Origin: a virus
Strand: one strand, 5' to 3'
DNA length: 22,055 bases
IMG/VR virus record: IMGVR_UViG_3300031787_000934
Span: 1-22,055 of that record
Under the pieces are notes generated by a model, which saw only the letters and a list, made by a program, of their open reading frames with translations, searched no databases and was not told where the DNA came from. This document shows, one piece after another, positions 1 to 7,338 of this stretch (positions are counted from its first letter, which is position 1; each line of letters starts with the position of its first letter). Position numbers and translations under genes: made by a program.

Positions 1-387
1 CTTGACGAAAACAATGTAGTAACTCAAGTAATTGTTGGTCGGAATGAAGATGAAGTTGTTGATGGCATTTCTGATTGGGAAGCTCATTACGCAGAAGTAT
101 ATGGACAAGCATGCAAGCGTACATCATATAATTCAATGGGCGGAAAAAAGAGAAACCCAGAAACAAATGAAATGACAGAAGACGCAGGCTTTAGAAAGAA
201 TTATGCTGGAATTGGATACACATATGATGAATCACGTGACGCATTTATTCCACCTAAACCTTTTAATTCTTGGATTCTAAATGAAGATACATGCCTATGG
301 GATGCACCTACACCAATGCCAACAGATGGACAATTCTATCGTTGGAACGAGGACAGCCTTTCATGGGACCTAGTATCAATGGAGTAA
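1..387 (+). CDS. small phage structural-region protein, 5' end missing
   Basis: The reading frame is open from base 1, so the ATG at 136 is an internal Met and the gene starts upstream of the window. The 128 visible residues include the stretches KRTSYNS, RKNYAGIGYTYDESRDAFIP and, near the C-terminus, two Trp-rich units (WILNEDTCLWDAP and YRWNEDSLSWDLV). From memory, this combination (RKNYAGIGYTYD, FIPPKPF, W.LNE.TCLW.AP, MPTDG) is typical of a short uncharacterised protein widespread in marine and freshwater tailed phages, usually near tail or structural genes. Its function is not known to me. It ends 6 bases before the TTG start of the next fibre gene, with no promoter between, so it is probably co-transcribed with the fibre cluster. 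No signal peptide or membrane segment is visible in this part. Confidence 0.8.
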   Translation, partial: LDENNVVTQVIVGRNEDEVVDGISDWEAHYAEVYGQACKRTSYNSMGGKKRNPETNEMTEDAGFRKNYAGIGYTYDESRDAFIPPKPFNSWILNEDTCLWDAPTPMPTDGQFYRWNEDSLSWDLVSME

Positions 388-393
388 TATAAA

Positions 394-1716
394 TTGACAC
401 GGGCAAGAGATGTAGCTAACGTTCTCTCCACCGCCACATCTTTGGCGACAGATACGGAGACAGCGGCAGCCATCTCTTCCCATGCAACAGCAGCAAATGG
501 CCATGTAGGTCGTGGAACGACTGCAAATAGACCAGGATCTCCTGCAGTTGGAGATTTATATTTTGATACAACGCTAGATAAATTAATTCAATATACATCA
601 GCAGGATGGGCAGCAATTGCTCCTGTTCCTAATGCTCCAACAAATGTTAGCGCAACTGCTGGAAATGCACAGGCAACAGTTTCATTTACTGCACCAACAA
701 ATGTTCCAGTAACATCATACACAGTAACCTCATCTCCAGGCAATATTACAGCATCTGGTGCATCGTCACCTATTACTGTAACAGGCCTGACAAATGGAAC
801 TACTTATACTTTTACTGTTACAGCATTAGGATCAAATGGACTTTCTGCTGCATCAGCAGCAAGTAATAGTATTACTCCACAAGATACTATTTCTGTTCAA
901 TATTTAGTTATAGCAGGCGGAGGAGGTGGAGGATACGATAGAGGCGGCGGTGGCGGTGCTGGTGGATATAGAACATCATTTGGAACATCTGGAGGAAATT
1001 CTTCTGCAGAATCTAATATAACAATAAATGCTGGCACTTCCTATTCTGTTACAGTTGGTGGCGGCGGAGCAGGATCAACTCAGCCAAGCGTTCTAGGAAT
1101 AACTGGAAGCAATTCAATTTTTTCTACAGTAACCTCCAACGGTGGTGGCGGAGGTCGTGGATCAATAGGTAACGGAGGAGACGGAGGATCTGGTGGAGGA
1201 GGAGGACATGATTCAGCAGGTTCTGGCGGAAATCCAGTTTCTAACCAAGGATTTAGAGGCGGACAAGGCGGAACAGGAGGACAATCAAACTCTGGCGGTG
1301 GCGGCGGAGCAGGTGCAAGAGGTCAAGATGGTAGCGAAAAAGCACAAAACGTAGGATGTGATGGTGGAGTTGGTATAGCTTCTTCAATAACTGGAAGTTC
1401 TGTTACAAGAGGCGGTGGCGGAGGTTCTGGTTGTCCCACAAGAGGTTTTGGCGGTACTGGAGGTGGAGGTAATGGGGGAAATGATACAAGTAGCCCAGAG
1501 GCTGGCGTAGCAAACACAGGAGGCGGCGGTGGAGGATGGAGAGGAATTACATCTCCAGCTCAGGGCGGATCAGGTGGATCAGGCATAGTTATTCTTCGCT
1601 ACCCAGCAAGCAGAACTATAACATTAAGCGCAGGTCTTACTGGTTCTACCTCAACTGTATCAACTGATAAGGTTACTACAATTACGGCGGGAACAGGAAC
1701 GGTGACATTCGCATAA
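394..1716 (+). CDS. tail fibre/adhesin: FnIII plus glycine-rich domain
   Basis: A 440-residue protein starting with TTG. GGAG at 381-384 lies 9 bases upstream, across the previous stop. Residues 1-75 form a short attachment-type N-terminus (RARDVANVLS, NGHVGRGTTANRPGSPAVGDLYFD, QYTSAGW). Residues about 80-162 are a fibronectin type III domain (SYTVTSSPGNI, ITVTGLTNGTTYTFTVTA). About 168-405 is a polyglycine region opening with QYLVIAGGGGGG and containing many GGGG runs separated by short polar segments. The end is a beta-strand tail (TITAGTGTVTFA). This is the layout of phage glycine-rich fibre proteins; T-even adhesin tips also use glycine-rich sandwiches for receptor binding. The N-terminus is shared with the 9776 gene, suggesting a common docking site. 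Part of the FnIII DNA is nearly identical to that in the 11779 gene. The receptor is unknown. Confidence 0.85.
   Translation: MTRARDVANVLSTATSLATDTETAAAISSHATAANGHVGRGTTANRPGSPAVGDLYFDTTLDKLIQYTSAGWAAIAPVPNAPTNVSATAGNAQATVSFTAPTNVPVTSYTVTSSPGNITASGASSPITVTGLTNGTTYTFTVTALGSNGLSAASAASNSITPQDTISVQYLVIAGGGGGGYDRGGGGGAGGYRTSFGTSGGNSSAESNITINAGTSYSVTVGGGGAGSTQPSVLGITGSNSIFSTVTSNGGGGGRGSIGNGGDGGSGGGGGHDSAGSGGNPVSNQGFRGGQGGTGGQSNSGGGGGAGARGQDGSEKAQNVGCDGGVGIASSITGSSVTRGGGGGSGCPTRGFGGTGGGGNGGNDTSSPEAGVANTGGGGGGWRGITSPAQGGSGGSGIVILRYPASRTITLSAGLTGSTSTVSTDKVTTITAGTGTVTFA
715..825 (+). repeat. FnIII DNA segment shared with 12319-12429 (copy 1)
   Basis: This 111-base part of the FnIII code in the 394 gene aligns without gaps to 12319-12429 in the 11779 gene. 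By hand count there are 10 mismatches, most of them silent third-base changes, and a 29-base identical core (742-770). The flanking parts of the two genes are much less alike. Confidence 0.75.
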
Positions 1717-2186
1717 TGGCCAATAAAGATTTTAAAGTAAAAAATAATCTAGTAGTTGGAGATCTAACAGTTGCTGGTCCAATAGTTAGACATACCGATG
1801 GAACTCTTATTTCTCATACCGCCCTTCCAATTTCGGCTGGAGGAACAGGACAGACTACTGCAACAAATGCCATAAACGCTCTTCTTCCAGTTCAAACAGA
1901 TCATATATCTAAATTTTTACAAACGGACGGAACTAATACAGTTTGGGCTATACCAACCTATTCTGAAGTGGCATATGGGGGAGTTGTTCAAAGCGGAAGA
2001 AAAACTCTTAATTTAATCGGAGCTCTAGTTGCTGACGATTCAGGAAATAATAGAACTAATGTTACAATTGTAGGGTCCCCATTAGATGTTTTGGACGGAG
2101 GGTCTTATGATTCCGTCGCCCCATATGATGGAGGATATTATGATACAGCAAGCTTTACATACACATTTGATGGAGGAACACCCTAA
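1716..2186 (+). CDS. tail fibre-like protein with N-terminal KDFKVKN motif
   Basis: A 156-residue protein whose ATG shares its A with the TAA of the previous gene (TAATG), pointing to coupled translation. The N-terminus MANKDFKVKNNLVVGDLTV matches the start of the 7339 protein (MADKDFKVKNKLFVNGL), so both probably dock to the same virion part. Residues about 36-58 carry a fibre repeat (ISAGGTGQTTATNAINALL) of the kind found in many phage side-tail fibres. The C-terminus is rich in Asp, Gly and Tyr (DGGSYDSVAPYDGGYYD). No catalytic motif is seen. It is probably a fibre or fibre-connector subunit; the exact place in the virion cannot be told. Confidence 0.75.
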   Translation: MANKDFKVKNNLVVGDLTVAGPIVRHTDGTLISHTALPISAGGTGQTTATNAINALLPVQTDHISKFLQTDGTNTVWAIPTYSEVAYGGVVQSGRKTLNLIGALVADDSGNNRTNVTIVGSPLDVLDGGSYDSVAPYDGGYYDTASFTYTFDGGTP

Positions 2187-2536
2187 TGGCAGTTAACACA
2201 CAATTACAAGTTCGACGAGGAACGGCGTCTCAATGGACTTCAACTAATCCCACATTAGCTGCTGGAGAATTTGGATTTGAAACAGATACTGGAAAGTTTA
2301 AAATTGGTAATGGTTCAACTGCATGGACATCATTATCTTATGCTACGATGTCAGCATCAACTGCTGACACTCTTACTAATAAAACAATTTCTGGATCCTC
2401 AAATACTTTAAGCAATATTGGAAACTCATCTTTAACCAACTCAAGCATTACAATTAACGGAAGCTCAGTGTCTTTAGGCGGATCAGTAACAATTACTGGT
2501 GAATCATTCCATCCATTCTTGTTAATGGGAACATGA
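2186..2536 (+). CDS. fibre protein with Mtd-N-like N-terminal domain
   Basis: A 116-residue protein with a TAATG overlap and a good GGAGG at 2172-2176. Residues 1-55 (TQLQVRRGTASQWTSTNPTL, AAGEFGFETDTGKFKIGNGS, TAWTSL) match the widespread phage fibre N-terminal module first known from the major tropism determinant of Bordetella phages. Residues 60-105 hold the LTNKTISGSSNTLSNIGNSS / LTNSSITINGSSVSLGGSV repeat common in tail fibres. The protein then stops after a short tail (FHPFLLMGT), so it lacks any large receptor-binding domain. It may be a connector or a shortened fibre. The Mtd-N module occurs in many fibres that are not diversified, and nothing here indicates a diversity-generating element. 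Confidence 0.8.
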   Translation: MAVNTQLQVRRGTASQWTSTNPTLAAGEFGFETDTGKFKIGNGSTAWTSLSYATMSASTADTLTNKTISGSSNTLSNIGNSSLTNSSITINGSSVSLGGSVTITGESFHPFLLMGT

Positions 2537-2561
2537 TTAAATAAAAATAAGGAGGAAATAA

Positions 2562-2924
2562 GTGCCAACAACATATAAAGTATTAGCAATGACTGGAGCT
2601 GCAGGCAACCACGGAAATGGTGCACAAACGCTAACTGCTACAACAAATACTAATTTGTATACAGTGCCAGCAGCAACTCAAACAGTTGTTTCATCAATTG
2701 TTATATGTAATCAAGCAGCAACTGCAGGAACATATAGAATTGCTGTTCGCCCAGCTGGTGCAGCAATAGATAATAGACATTATATTATTTATGATGCTAC
2801 AGTAGCGGCAAATGATTCAACAATTATGACAATTGGTTTGACTCTCGGTGCGACGGATATAGTTACAGTATATGCCTCCGCAACAACAATGTCATTTTCA
2901 CTATACGGAAGCGAGATTGCATAA
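2562..2924 (+). CDS. small beta-rich virion protein
   Basis: A 120-residue protein with a GTG start, set by a strong AAGGAGG at 2549-2555 and a 6-base spacer. The sequence alternates hydrophobic and Thr/Ala-rich strands (TLTATTNTNLYTVPAATQTV, VSSIVICNQAATAGTYRIAV, TIMTIGLTLGATDIVTVYAS, TMSFSLYGSEIA), typical of a small beta-sandwich head- or tail-decorating protein. I recall similar proteins beside fibre genes in environmental phages but cannot name a family. It lies 25 bases after the previous stop, and its own stop overlaps the next start by one base. It has the best ribosome binding site in the first cluster and may be made in larger amounts than its neighbours. Confidence 0.7.
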   Translation: MPTTYKVLAMTGAAGNHGNGAQTLTATTNTNLYTVPAATQTVVSSIVICNQAATAGTYRIAVRPAGAAIDNRHYIIYDATVAANDSTIMTIGLTLGATDIVTVYASATTMSFSLYGSEIA

Positions 2925-3313
2925 TGGGAATTAATAGCGTAAATGCTCAAAATCAAGCAATCTATACTGCTCCTATAATTACACAAACAATTAATACTCA
3001 AACTGGAACAACATATACTCCTGTCGCAAGCGACGCAGCTTCTGTTGTTTTGATGAATAATTCTAGTGCAAATACATTTTACATTCCAACAAATGCAGCA
3101 GTTGGATATGCAGTAGGAACTGCTTTAAATGTAGTTCAATATGGAACAGGTGCAACAACTATTCAAGCATCAAACTCAGGAACTACAACAATTTATTGTA
3201 ATGGTTCAAATAATAATAATACTGCAAGCCCTGTATTCAGAGGAAGGTATTCAGCAGCAACATGTCTTAAAATTGCAACAGATACTTGGTTAGTAGTAGG
3301 AGATGTGTATTGA
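2924..3313 (+). CDS. small virion/tail protein, function unknown
   Basis: A 129-residue protein beginning MGINSVNAQNQAIYTAPIIT, coupled to the gene before by TAATG. It is Thr/Ser/Asn-rich and beta-like throughout, with segments such as ASVVLMNNSSANTFYIPTNA, VGTALNVVQYGTGATTIQAS and ATDTWLVVGDVY. The middle-to-end pattern (short strands, GTGATTIQASNSGTT, final W.VVGD) is like the C-terminal domains of many phage fibre and virion structural proteins. No enzymatic motif is present. It may be a structural partner of the 2562 product, with which it forms a close pair. Its stop is read through by the overlapping TTG start of the next gene. Confidence 0.65.
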   Translation: MGINSVNAQNQAIYTAPIITQTINTQTGTTYTPVASDAASVVLMNNSSANTFYIPTNAAVGYAVGTALNVVQYGTGATTIQASNSGTTTIYCNGSNNNNTASPVFRGRYSAATCLKIATDTWLVVGDVY

Positions 3314-4353
3314 CATTCAGACCATTTTTATATCCAGGCGTTGGTGCTAAGACAAGATCACAATCTGCTTTTTATGGCAGAAGCACAATGCCTTCAGCTG
3401 CAGGTTGGTATTCAGTAGCATATAATGGAAGCACATTTGCTGCTTTAGTTACTGGAACAACAGCTGCCGCAACATCAACAGATGGTGCAACATGGACAGC
3501 AAGGACTTCGGCTGGATCTTATAACTGGTCTGGAATGTATGCAGTAGGTGGAACATTCTGCGCTGTCTCAAATGCTGGGTATGCTCAAACATCTACAGAC
3601 GGAATTACTTGGACTTTAAGAACTTTACCTAGAAGCCATAACTATAGACTTTATGGATATTTTGGTGGAACACAACCAGCATTTTTAGCAATAGGAGATC
3701 AATATACTGCTTATTCTTCTAATGGTGGAGTTACTTGGACAGAAGGAACGCTGCCAGAATCATATCAATATTCTGGAGTAGCTTATAATGGAACTATTTG
3801 GATGGCGGCAGCAGAAAATCTTGGAGGATGGGTTACAACATCTACAAATGGCACAACATGGAGTGCTAAAAAATATATTCCAGAATTATTTGATATAGAT
3901 AGAGTAGATAAAAAAGGATTCTATTTGACTGGCCCGTTTGTAATAGGAAACGATTTTTATTTATTTTATCATTATAATCATAGATGGGTATTAAAATCAA
4001 GTGATGGCAATACATGGACAAGAGTTCTTAGAAATAATTATAATCCATATTCTCCAAGTGGCGAAGGTGGAGAAGTTTTTTTCAGCGCTCCATACGCCTC
4101 ATATGCATCAGACGGAACTACATTTACAGCAATTAATGTGTATAATGGATATGGACAAGGAATATTTACAACAAATGATTTTTTAACTTGGCGAAGAAAG
4201 TCTTCTCCAAGAAACGACACGTATGGATATGCTTTTCAAGATAGAGTATCAATAGCTGTTGGAGGAGGAAAACTGGCTGCAGTTTTTCCTGCAGGCAGTG
4301 GACAATCAGCATGCGTATATGGAACATATTCAAGTGCAGCAAGTAGACCTTAA
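3310..4353 (+). CDS. Asp-box (BNR-like) beta-propeller virion protein
   Basis: The longest frame begins at a TTG at 3286, but the better start is the TTG at 3310. It overlaps the previous TGA by 4 bases, has AGGAG about 8 bases upstream, and reads TTGACA like the start at 394. This gives 347 residues, MTFRPFLYPGVG onward. About seven Asp-box-like repeats (S-x-D/N-G-x-T-W) are spaced along the chain: residues 56-62 STDGATW, 95-101 STDGITW, 137-143, 178-184 STNGTTW, 230-236 SSDGNTW, 266-272 ASDGTTF and 288-294. Between them are blade-like strands such as GVAYNGTIWMAAAE. This is the fold signature of sialidase/BNR propellers. I cannot confirm an active-site Arg triad or Tyr/Glu pair, so a carbohydrate-binding or structural role is as likely as hydrolysis. 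The setting among fibres suggests surface attachment. Confidence 0.75.
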   Translation: MTFRPFLYPGVGAKTRSQSAFYGRSTMPSAAGWYSVAYNGSTFAALVTGTTAAATSTDGATWTARTSAGSYNWSGMYAVGGTFCAVSNAGYAQTSTDGITWTLRTLPRSHNYRLYGYFGGTQPAFLAIGDQYTAYSSNGGVTWTEGTLPESYQYSGVAYNGTIWMAAAENLGGWVTTSTNGTTWSAKKYIPELFDIDRVDKKGFYLTGPFVIGNDFYLFYHYNHRWVLKSSDGNTWTRVLRNNYNPYSPSGEGGEVFFSAPYASYASDGTTFTAINVYNGYGQGIFTTNDFLTWRRKSSPRNDTYGYAFQDRVSIAVGGGKLAAVFPAGSGQSACVYGTYSSAASRP

Positions 4354-4362
4354 GGAGATAAA

Positions 4363-4659
4363 ATGAGATACGAGATAGATCAAGATACATTTGCGATAAG
4401 CATATTTGAAGACGGACAAGAGATTCCATTTCAATACCAACCACACTATCCAAATGGAGATTCATTTGATTCATTTGAAGAGGCAGAGTCTTGGGCAGTT
4501 GCAGCAGTAGCTGCACACAGCCCAGAGGTAAATTTTTATGCTCCAGATGGTAAAAATCATGAGCCAAAACAAAAAATAAATTATAATGCTAGAGCACAGC
4601 TTATGGAAAGATTAGGAATTACTGAAGAAGAGGTAAAGCTGCTTTTGCTAGAGCAGTAA
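4363..4659 (+). CDS. small acidic protein, possible fibre assembly helper
   Basis: A 98-residue protein with a strong ribosome binding site (AAGGAG 5 bases before ATG). The N-terminal half is a short beta region (MRYEIDQDTFAISIFEDGQE, FQYQPHYPNG). The middle has FDSFEEAESWAVAAVAAHSP, a helix also seen in small proteins next to phage fibre genes. The C-terminal 35 residues are charged and helical (ARAQLMERLGITEEEVKLLL). Composition and position between two adhesin genes fit a tail-fibre assembly or chaperone-like protein, but no named family is recognised. It is probably expressed with the propeller gene 9 bases upstream. Confidence 0.65.
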   Translation: MRYEIDQDTFAISIFEDGQEIPFQYQPHYPNGDSFDSFEEAESWAVAAVAAHSPEVNFYAPDGKNHEPKQKINYNARAQLMERLGITEEEVKLLLLEQ

Positions 4660-4665
4660 AATAAA

Positions 4666-6135
4666 ATGTCGATAAAGCATGCCAGCGAAGAATCAGCTAG
4701 AAATAATCCTACATCTAGAATTTTAAGAGGAGCAAAAGTTTCTATACCAGAAGATAAAGTCTCTGGTGTCATAGATGTTGCCCCAGTAATTAGCTCTGTA
4801 ACTAATGTTGGCTGCACAGCATATGTGACATTTTCTCATACACCAACTACTGGTGGAATTGCAACATCATTTACTGCTACTAGCAGTCCAGGAAACATAA
4901 CTGCTACAGTTACAGATAATACTAAACCAATTATAGTGACTGGATTAACTGCTAATACTTCATATACCTTTACAGTTACTGCAACAAATAGCGTTAGTCA
5001 AAAAACAAGTTCTTCAAGTAGCAGTATAACTACAACTGTTTCAAGCGTTACATCTAACCAAAGCGCAACAGATTTATACACTGTTATGACAACTTTGGCA
5101 AATAGCGTAACTACATCTACTCCAACTGCAGGCGGAACATTAACATTAAATGGAGTATCTCTTGGATCATATGACTATGTAATAAAAAGAGGAAATCAAA
5201 CTATATCAACATTTACAAATTCAGATTGGTTTACCAATACAGCGGACACTAGATCTGCTTTAATTGTTGTTGATGGAGACCTTACAATAAATCGTTTAGA
5301 AAGATTTATTCCATCAAATAGAAAATTATTTACTTGTATATATGTAACTGGTAATTTAATTAATAATGGACAAATATTGATGACAGATAGGGGAGCTAAT
5401 CATTCTGCTACCGCCGCTGGCAACATAAGATTACATACTGGAACATTTACTGGTGTAACAAATCCACAAATTCCTGCCTCTGGCGGAGCAGGTGGAGGAA
5501 CAGTAACTAGATCTGGCCCACCAACTGGAACAACAAATGCAAACCCTGGATCTGCTGGAACAAATGGTGGAACTGGCGGAGGTTCTGGAGGATGCGCCAT
5601 TGTCGCTGGAGATGCAACAGGAGTTACAGTAATTGGTGGATCTGGATCTGCAGGAACATCTTTTACTGGCGGAGGAGGCGGAGGTTCAATAATGATTTAT
5701 GCATCAAGCGGGACGCTTACATCTGGAAATGCAGTAGCAAATGGTGGAGCAGGAGGAAATGCTGGGCCTTCATATACATATGGAGCAAGCGGTGGCGTAG
5801 GAAATCCAGCAGGATCATCAAGTCAAGGCGGCACTCAAGGAAGTTACCCATTTGATGCAGGGGATGGAACAGCAGGTTCTCTCTGTATATTTGTTTTGGG
5901 GGAATTAAGAGGACAAGGACTCATTCAGTCTAACGGGCATAGCAACATGGGATATCAGTATAATCAATACATGCAGTGTCCAGGAGGATCTGGTGGAGGA
6001 GGCTCTGTAACTATATTTTATAAATATGATAATTCATTAATAACACCTACAGCAAATGGTGGTAAGGCTCCTGGACAAGGAGACAGAGACGGCGGCGGCG
6101 GAGCGGGAACAGCAAGAAAGTTGGCACTACCATGA
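4666..6135 (+). CDS. adhesin: FnIII plus beta and glycine-rich domains
   Basis: A 489-residue protein. Residues 1-40 are a charged N-terminus unlike those of the other fibres (MSIKHASEESARNNPTSRIL). Residues about 42-125 form an FnIII domain (APVISSVTNVG, FTATSSPGNITATV, IIVTGLTANTSYTFTVTATN). Residues about 130-240 are a beta domain with no Gly enrichment (DLYTVMTTLANSV, SALIVVDGDLTINRLERFI, LFTCIYVTGNLINNGQIL), reminiscent of a parallel beta-helix rung pattern. Residues about 240-485 are glycine-rich (GGAGGGT, GGTGGGSGG, GGGGGGS, GGGGAG). The polyglycine part is interrupted by hydrophobic strands (GSLCIFVLGELRGQGLIQSN, SVTIFYKYDNS), so it probably folds as a layered structure. Several Cys residues are present, unusual among the fibres here. 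Its stop overlaps the next ATG by 4 bases (ATGA). Confidence 0.8.
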   Translation: MSIKHASEESARNNPTSRILRGAKVSIPEDKVSGVIDVAPVISSVTNVGCTAYVTFSHTPTTGGIATSFTATSSPGNITATVTDNTKPIIVTGLTANTSYTFTVTATNSVSQKTSSSSSSITTTVSSVTSNQSATDLYTVMTTLANSVTTSTPTAGGTLTLNGVSLGSYDYVIKRGNQTISTFTNSDWFTNTADTRSALIVVDGDLTINRLERFIPSNRKLFTCIYVTGNLINNGQILMTDRGANHSATAAGNIRLHTGTFTGVTNPQIPASGGAGGGTVTRSGPPTGTTNANPGSAGTNGGTGGGSGGCAIVAGDATGVTVIGGSGSAGTSFTGGGGGGSIMIYASSGTLTSGNAVANGGAGGNAGPSYTYGASGGVGNPAGSSSQGGTQGSYPFDAGDGTAGSLCIFVLGELRGQGLIQSNGHSNMGYQYNQYMQCPGGSGGGGSVTIFYKYDNSLITPTANGGKAPGQGDRDGGGGAGTARKLALP

Positions 6136-6485
6136 TAGATATAAATAAAATATATGTATTTCATAATGTTTATGGAGATGCTCAAGATTTGATTGACACG
6201 GCTCCAGAAAATGCAGAATTTATTCCATTTGGTTGGACGGAAGAAATAGAAAATAATAGAAATCAATTAATGCAAGAATTAGGCATAGGGGTTTCTGTTT
6301 TACCTACAGCAGTAGCTTGGAATAATAATAGAAAATCAACATTTAAAATAAAAAATCCAAATACTAATTTAATTGAAACTATTACGCATGATTTAGAGCC
6401 AGGATGGGAAACAATTCCAGTAGGCCTATGGAATCCACAAGACTGGACATGGCAAAAAATAAATAAAGAATTAGAAAAGTTTTAA
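6132..6485 (+). CDS. small protein of unknown function
   Basis: A 117-residue protein starting inside the end of the upstream adhesin gene (ATGA overlap). It is acidic and Asn/Trp-rich: IYVFHNVYGDAQDLI near the start, FGWTEEIENNRNQLMQELG (a likely helix) in the middle, and WNPQDWTWQKINKELEKF at the end. There is no signal peptide or membrane segment. The clustered C-terminal Trp residues resemble the ends of short proteins that accompany phage fibre genes, but I do not recognise a family. Translational coupling to the adhesin suggests it acts with it, for instance in assembly. Confidence 0.6.
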   Translation: MIDINKIYVFHNVYGDAQDLIDTAPENAEFIPFGWTEEIENNRNQLMQELGIGVSVLPTAVAWNNNRKSTFKIKNPNTNLIETITHDLEPGWETIPVGLWNPQDWTWQKINKELEKF

Positions 6486-6491
6486 TATCTA

Positions 6492-6520
6492 TTGAAAATT
6501 ATATTTTCATATAGTAGAAT
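6492..6520 (+). promoter_or_regulatory. leaderless-type promoter for the 6529 gene
   Basis: TTGAAA at 6492-6497, a 17-base spacer and TAGAAT at 6515-6520. The ATG begins 8 bases after the -10 box, so transcription would start at or just before the A of the start codon, and no Shine-Dalgarno is present. The -35 and spacer overlap an inverted repeat at 6493-6509. Confidence 0.6.
6493..6509. repeat. inverted repeat over the -35 region
   Basis: TGAAAAT and ATTTTCA form a perfect 7-base dyad around the loop TAT, starting 8 bases after the previous stop. It covers most of the -35 box, so it could be an operator, or a weak hairpin ending the upstream transcript. There is no T-tract directly after it, which weakens the terminator reading. 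Confidence 0.45.
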
Positions 6521-6528
6521 GTATTTAT

Positions 6529-7275
6529 ATGAAAAATAAAGATGAGATAACAATTTATTGGTCTCCAGCAGCCTATGTTGCAGATAAAGAATCATGGGCT
6601 TTAGCATATGCAGAGCCAGTAAGTTTGATAAATGAGTATAGACAAAATAAAAATTTACAAAATGGTTCTAATAATTTTTTTGCATGCCCAGCGGTAAGCG
6701 ATATGTTTAAAAATATATATGTCGTGAGACAGCAATTTGATGATAAAATTATTATTTCTGATATAGATAGACACTTTGAAGATAATGAAAAAATAAATGG
6801 CGGATCCTTGCTTTCGTCATTTACGCCACGTAAATCTTCTTTAAATAATTATTTTAATATCCAATATAATATGTGCTGGACTTTTTTTGCAGATGAGCCA
6901 GTTGTTGCAAGATTTACGTCTCCATACTTTCCTCCGCATTCACCAGCAAAAGGAGCATTGTTAATGTGTGGAGAATTTGATATAGGTTCTTGGTATAGAA
7001 CATTTAATCTTGATTATCATATTCCTTTAGATACAAAAGAAATGGTTTTTAATCAAAACGATCCACTTTTTTATATTGAATTTAAAACTGATAAAAAGGT
7101 CATCTTAAAAAGATATATGCAGTCAGATACTCTTTTTAATATTGGGCGGGAAATGGTAAATTCTCCATCTAACTATGGAAGATTTAAGTCTTTAAAAGAA
7201 AAATACCTAATGTCTAAAAAGGCAAAAATGCCAGAGATTATATTGTCTGAGATAAACAAAAACCTAATTGACTAG
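6529..7275 (+). CDS. unknown phage protein, marine-phage-like
   Basis: A 248-residue protein whose ATG lies 8 bases after a -10 box, so translation is probably leaderless. It is visibly more AT-rich than the fibre genes around it. Recognisable segments are FACPAVSDMFKNIYVVRQQF (residues about 50-69), YFNIQYNMCWTFFADEPVVA and MCGEFDIGSWYRTFNLDYHI in the middle, and DPLFYIEFKTDKKVILKRYM towards the end. This order (CPA..., ..FDIG.W.R......, DPLFY..F.TD.KV.L.R) recalls an uncharacterised protein I associate with T4-like marine phages; that is memory-based and unverified. No catalytic motif is evident. With its own promoter between two fibre operons, it behaves like an independently transcribed cargo gene (moron). 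Confidence 0.7.
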   Translation: MKNKDEITIYWSPAAYVADKESWALAYAEPVSLINEYRQNKNLQNGSNNFFACPAVSDMFKNIYVVRQQFDDKIIISDIDRHFEDNEKINGGSLLSSFTPRKSSLNNYFNIQYNMCWTFFADEPVVARFTSPYFPPHSPAKGALLMCGEFDIGSWYRTFNLDYHIPLDTKEMVFNQNDPLFYIEFKTDKKVILKRYMQSDTLFNIGREMVNSPSNYGRFKSLKEKYLMSKKAKMPEIILSEINKNLID

Positions 7276-7278
7276 TCT

Positions 7279-7307
7279 TTGGCCTTAATATGCCATTCTG
7301 ATATAAT
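7279..7307 (+). promoter_or_regulatory. strong promoter of the second fibre operon
   Basis: TTGGCC at 7279-7284, a 17-base spacer and TATAAT at 7302-7307, with an extended -10 TG at 7299-7300. A second TATAAT lies at 7313-7318. Unlike the other promoters here it would give a leader of roughly 25 bases, carrying the Shine-Dalgarno AAGGGGGAG (7321-7329) before the ATG at 7339. Confidence 0.65.
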
Positions 7308-7338
7308 ATATATATAATCCAAGGGGGAGAGTGAACCT

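Noticed and set aside
2186-2536. Diversity-generating retroelement target because of the Mtd-N-like domain
   Set aside because: Only the N-terminal module is present; there is no C-type lectin end, no template/variable repeat pair and no reverse transcriptase in the window.
3286-3309. Longer propeller start at TTG 3286
   Set aside because: The TTG at 3310 overlaps the previous TGA by 4 bases, has AGGAG upstream and matches the TTGACA start at 394.
5592-5855. Trp/Arg-rich open frame on the + strand
   Set aside because: It is the out-of-frame reading of the glycine-rich part of the 4666 gene and has no start signals.
7280-7295. TGGC-N8-GCCA as an operator in the 7339 promoter
   Set aside because: A 4-base arm is too short to distinguish from chance.
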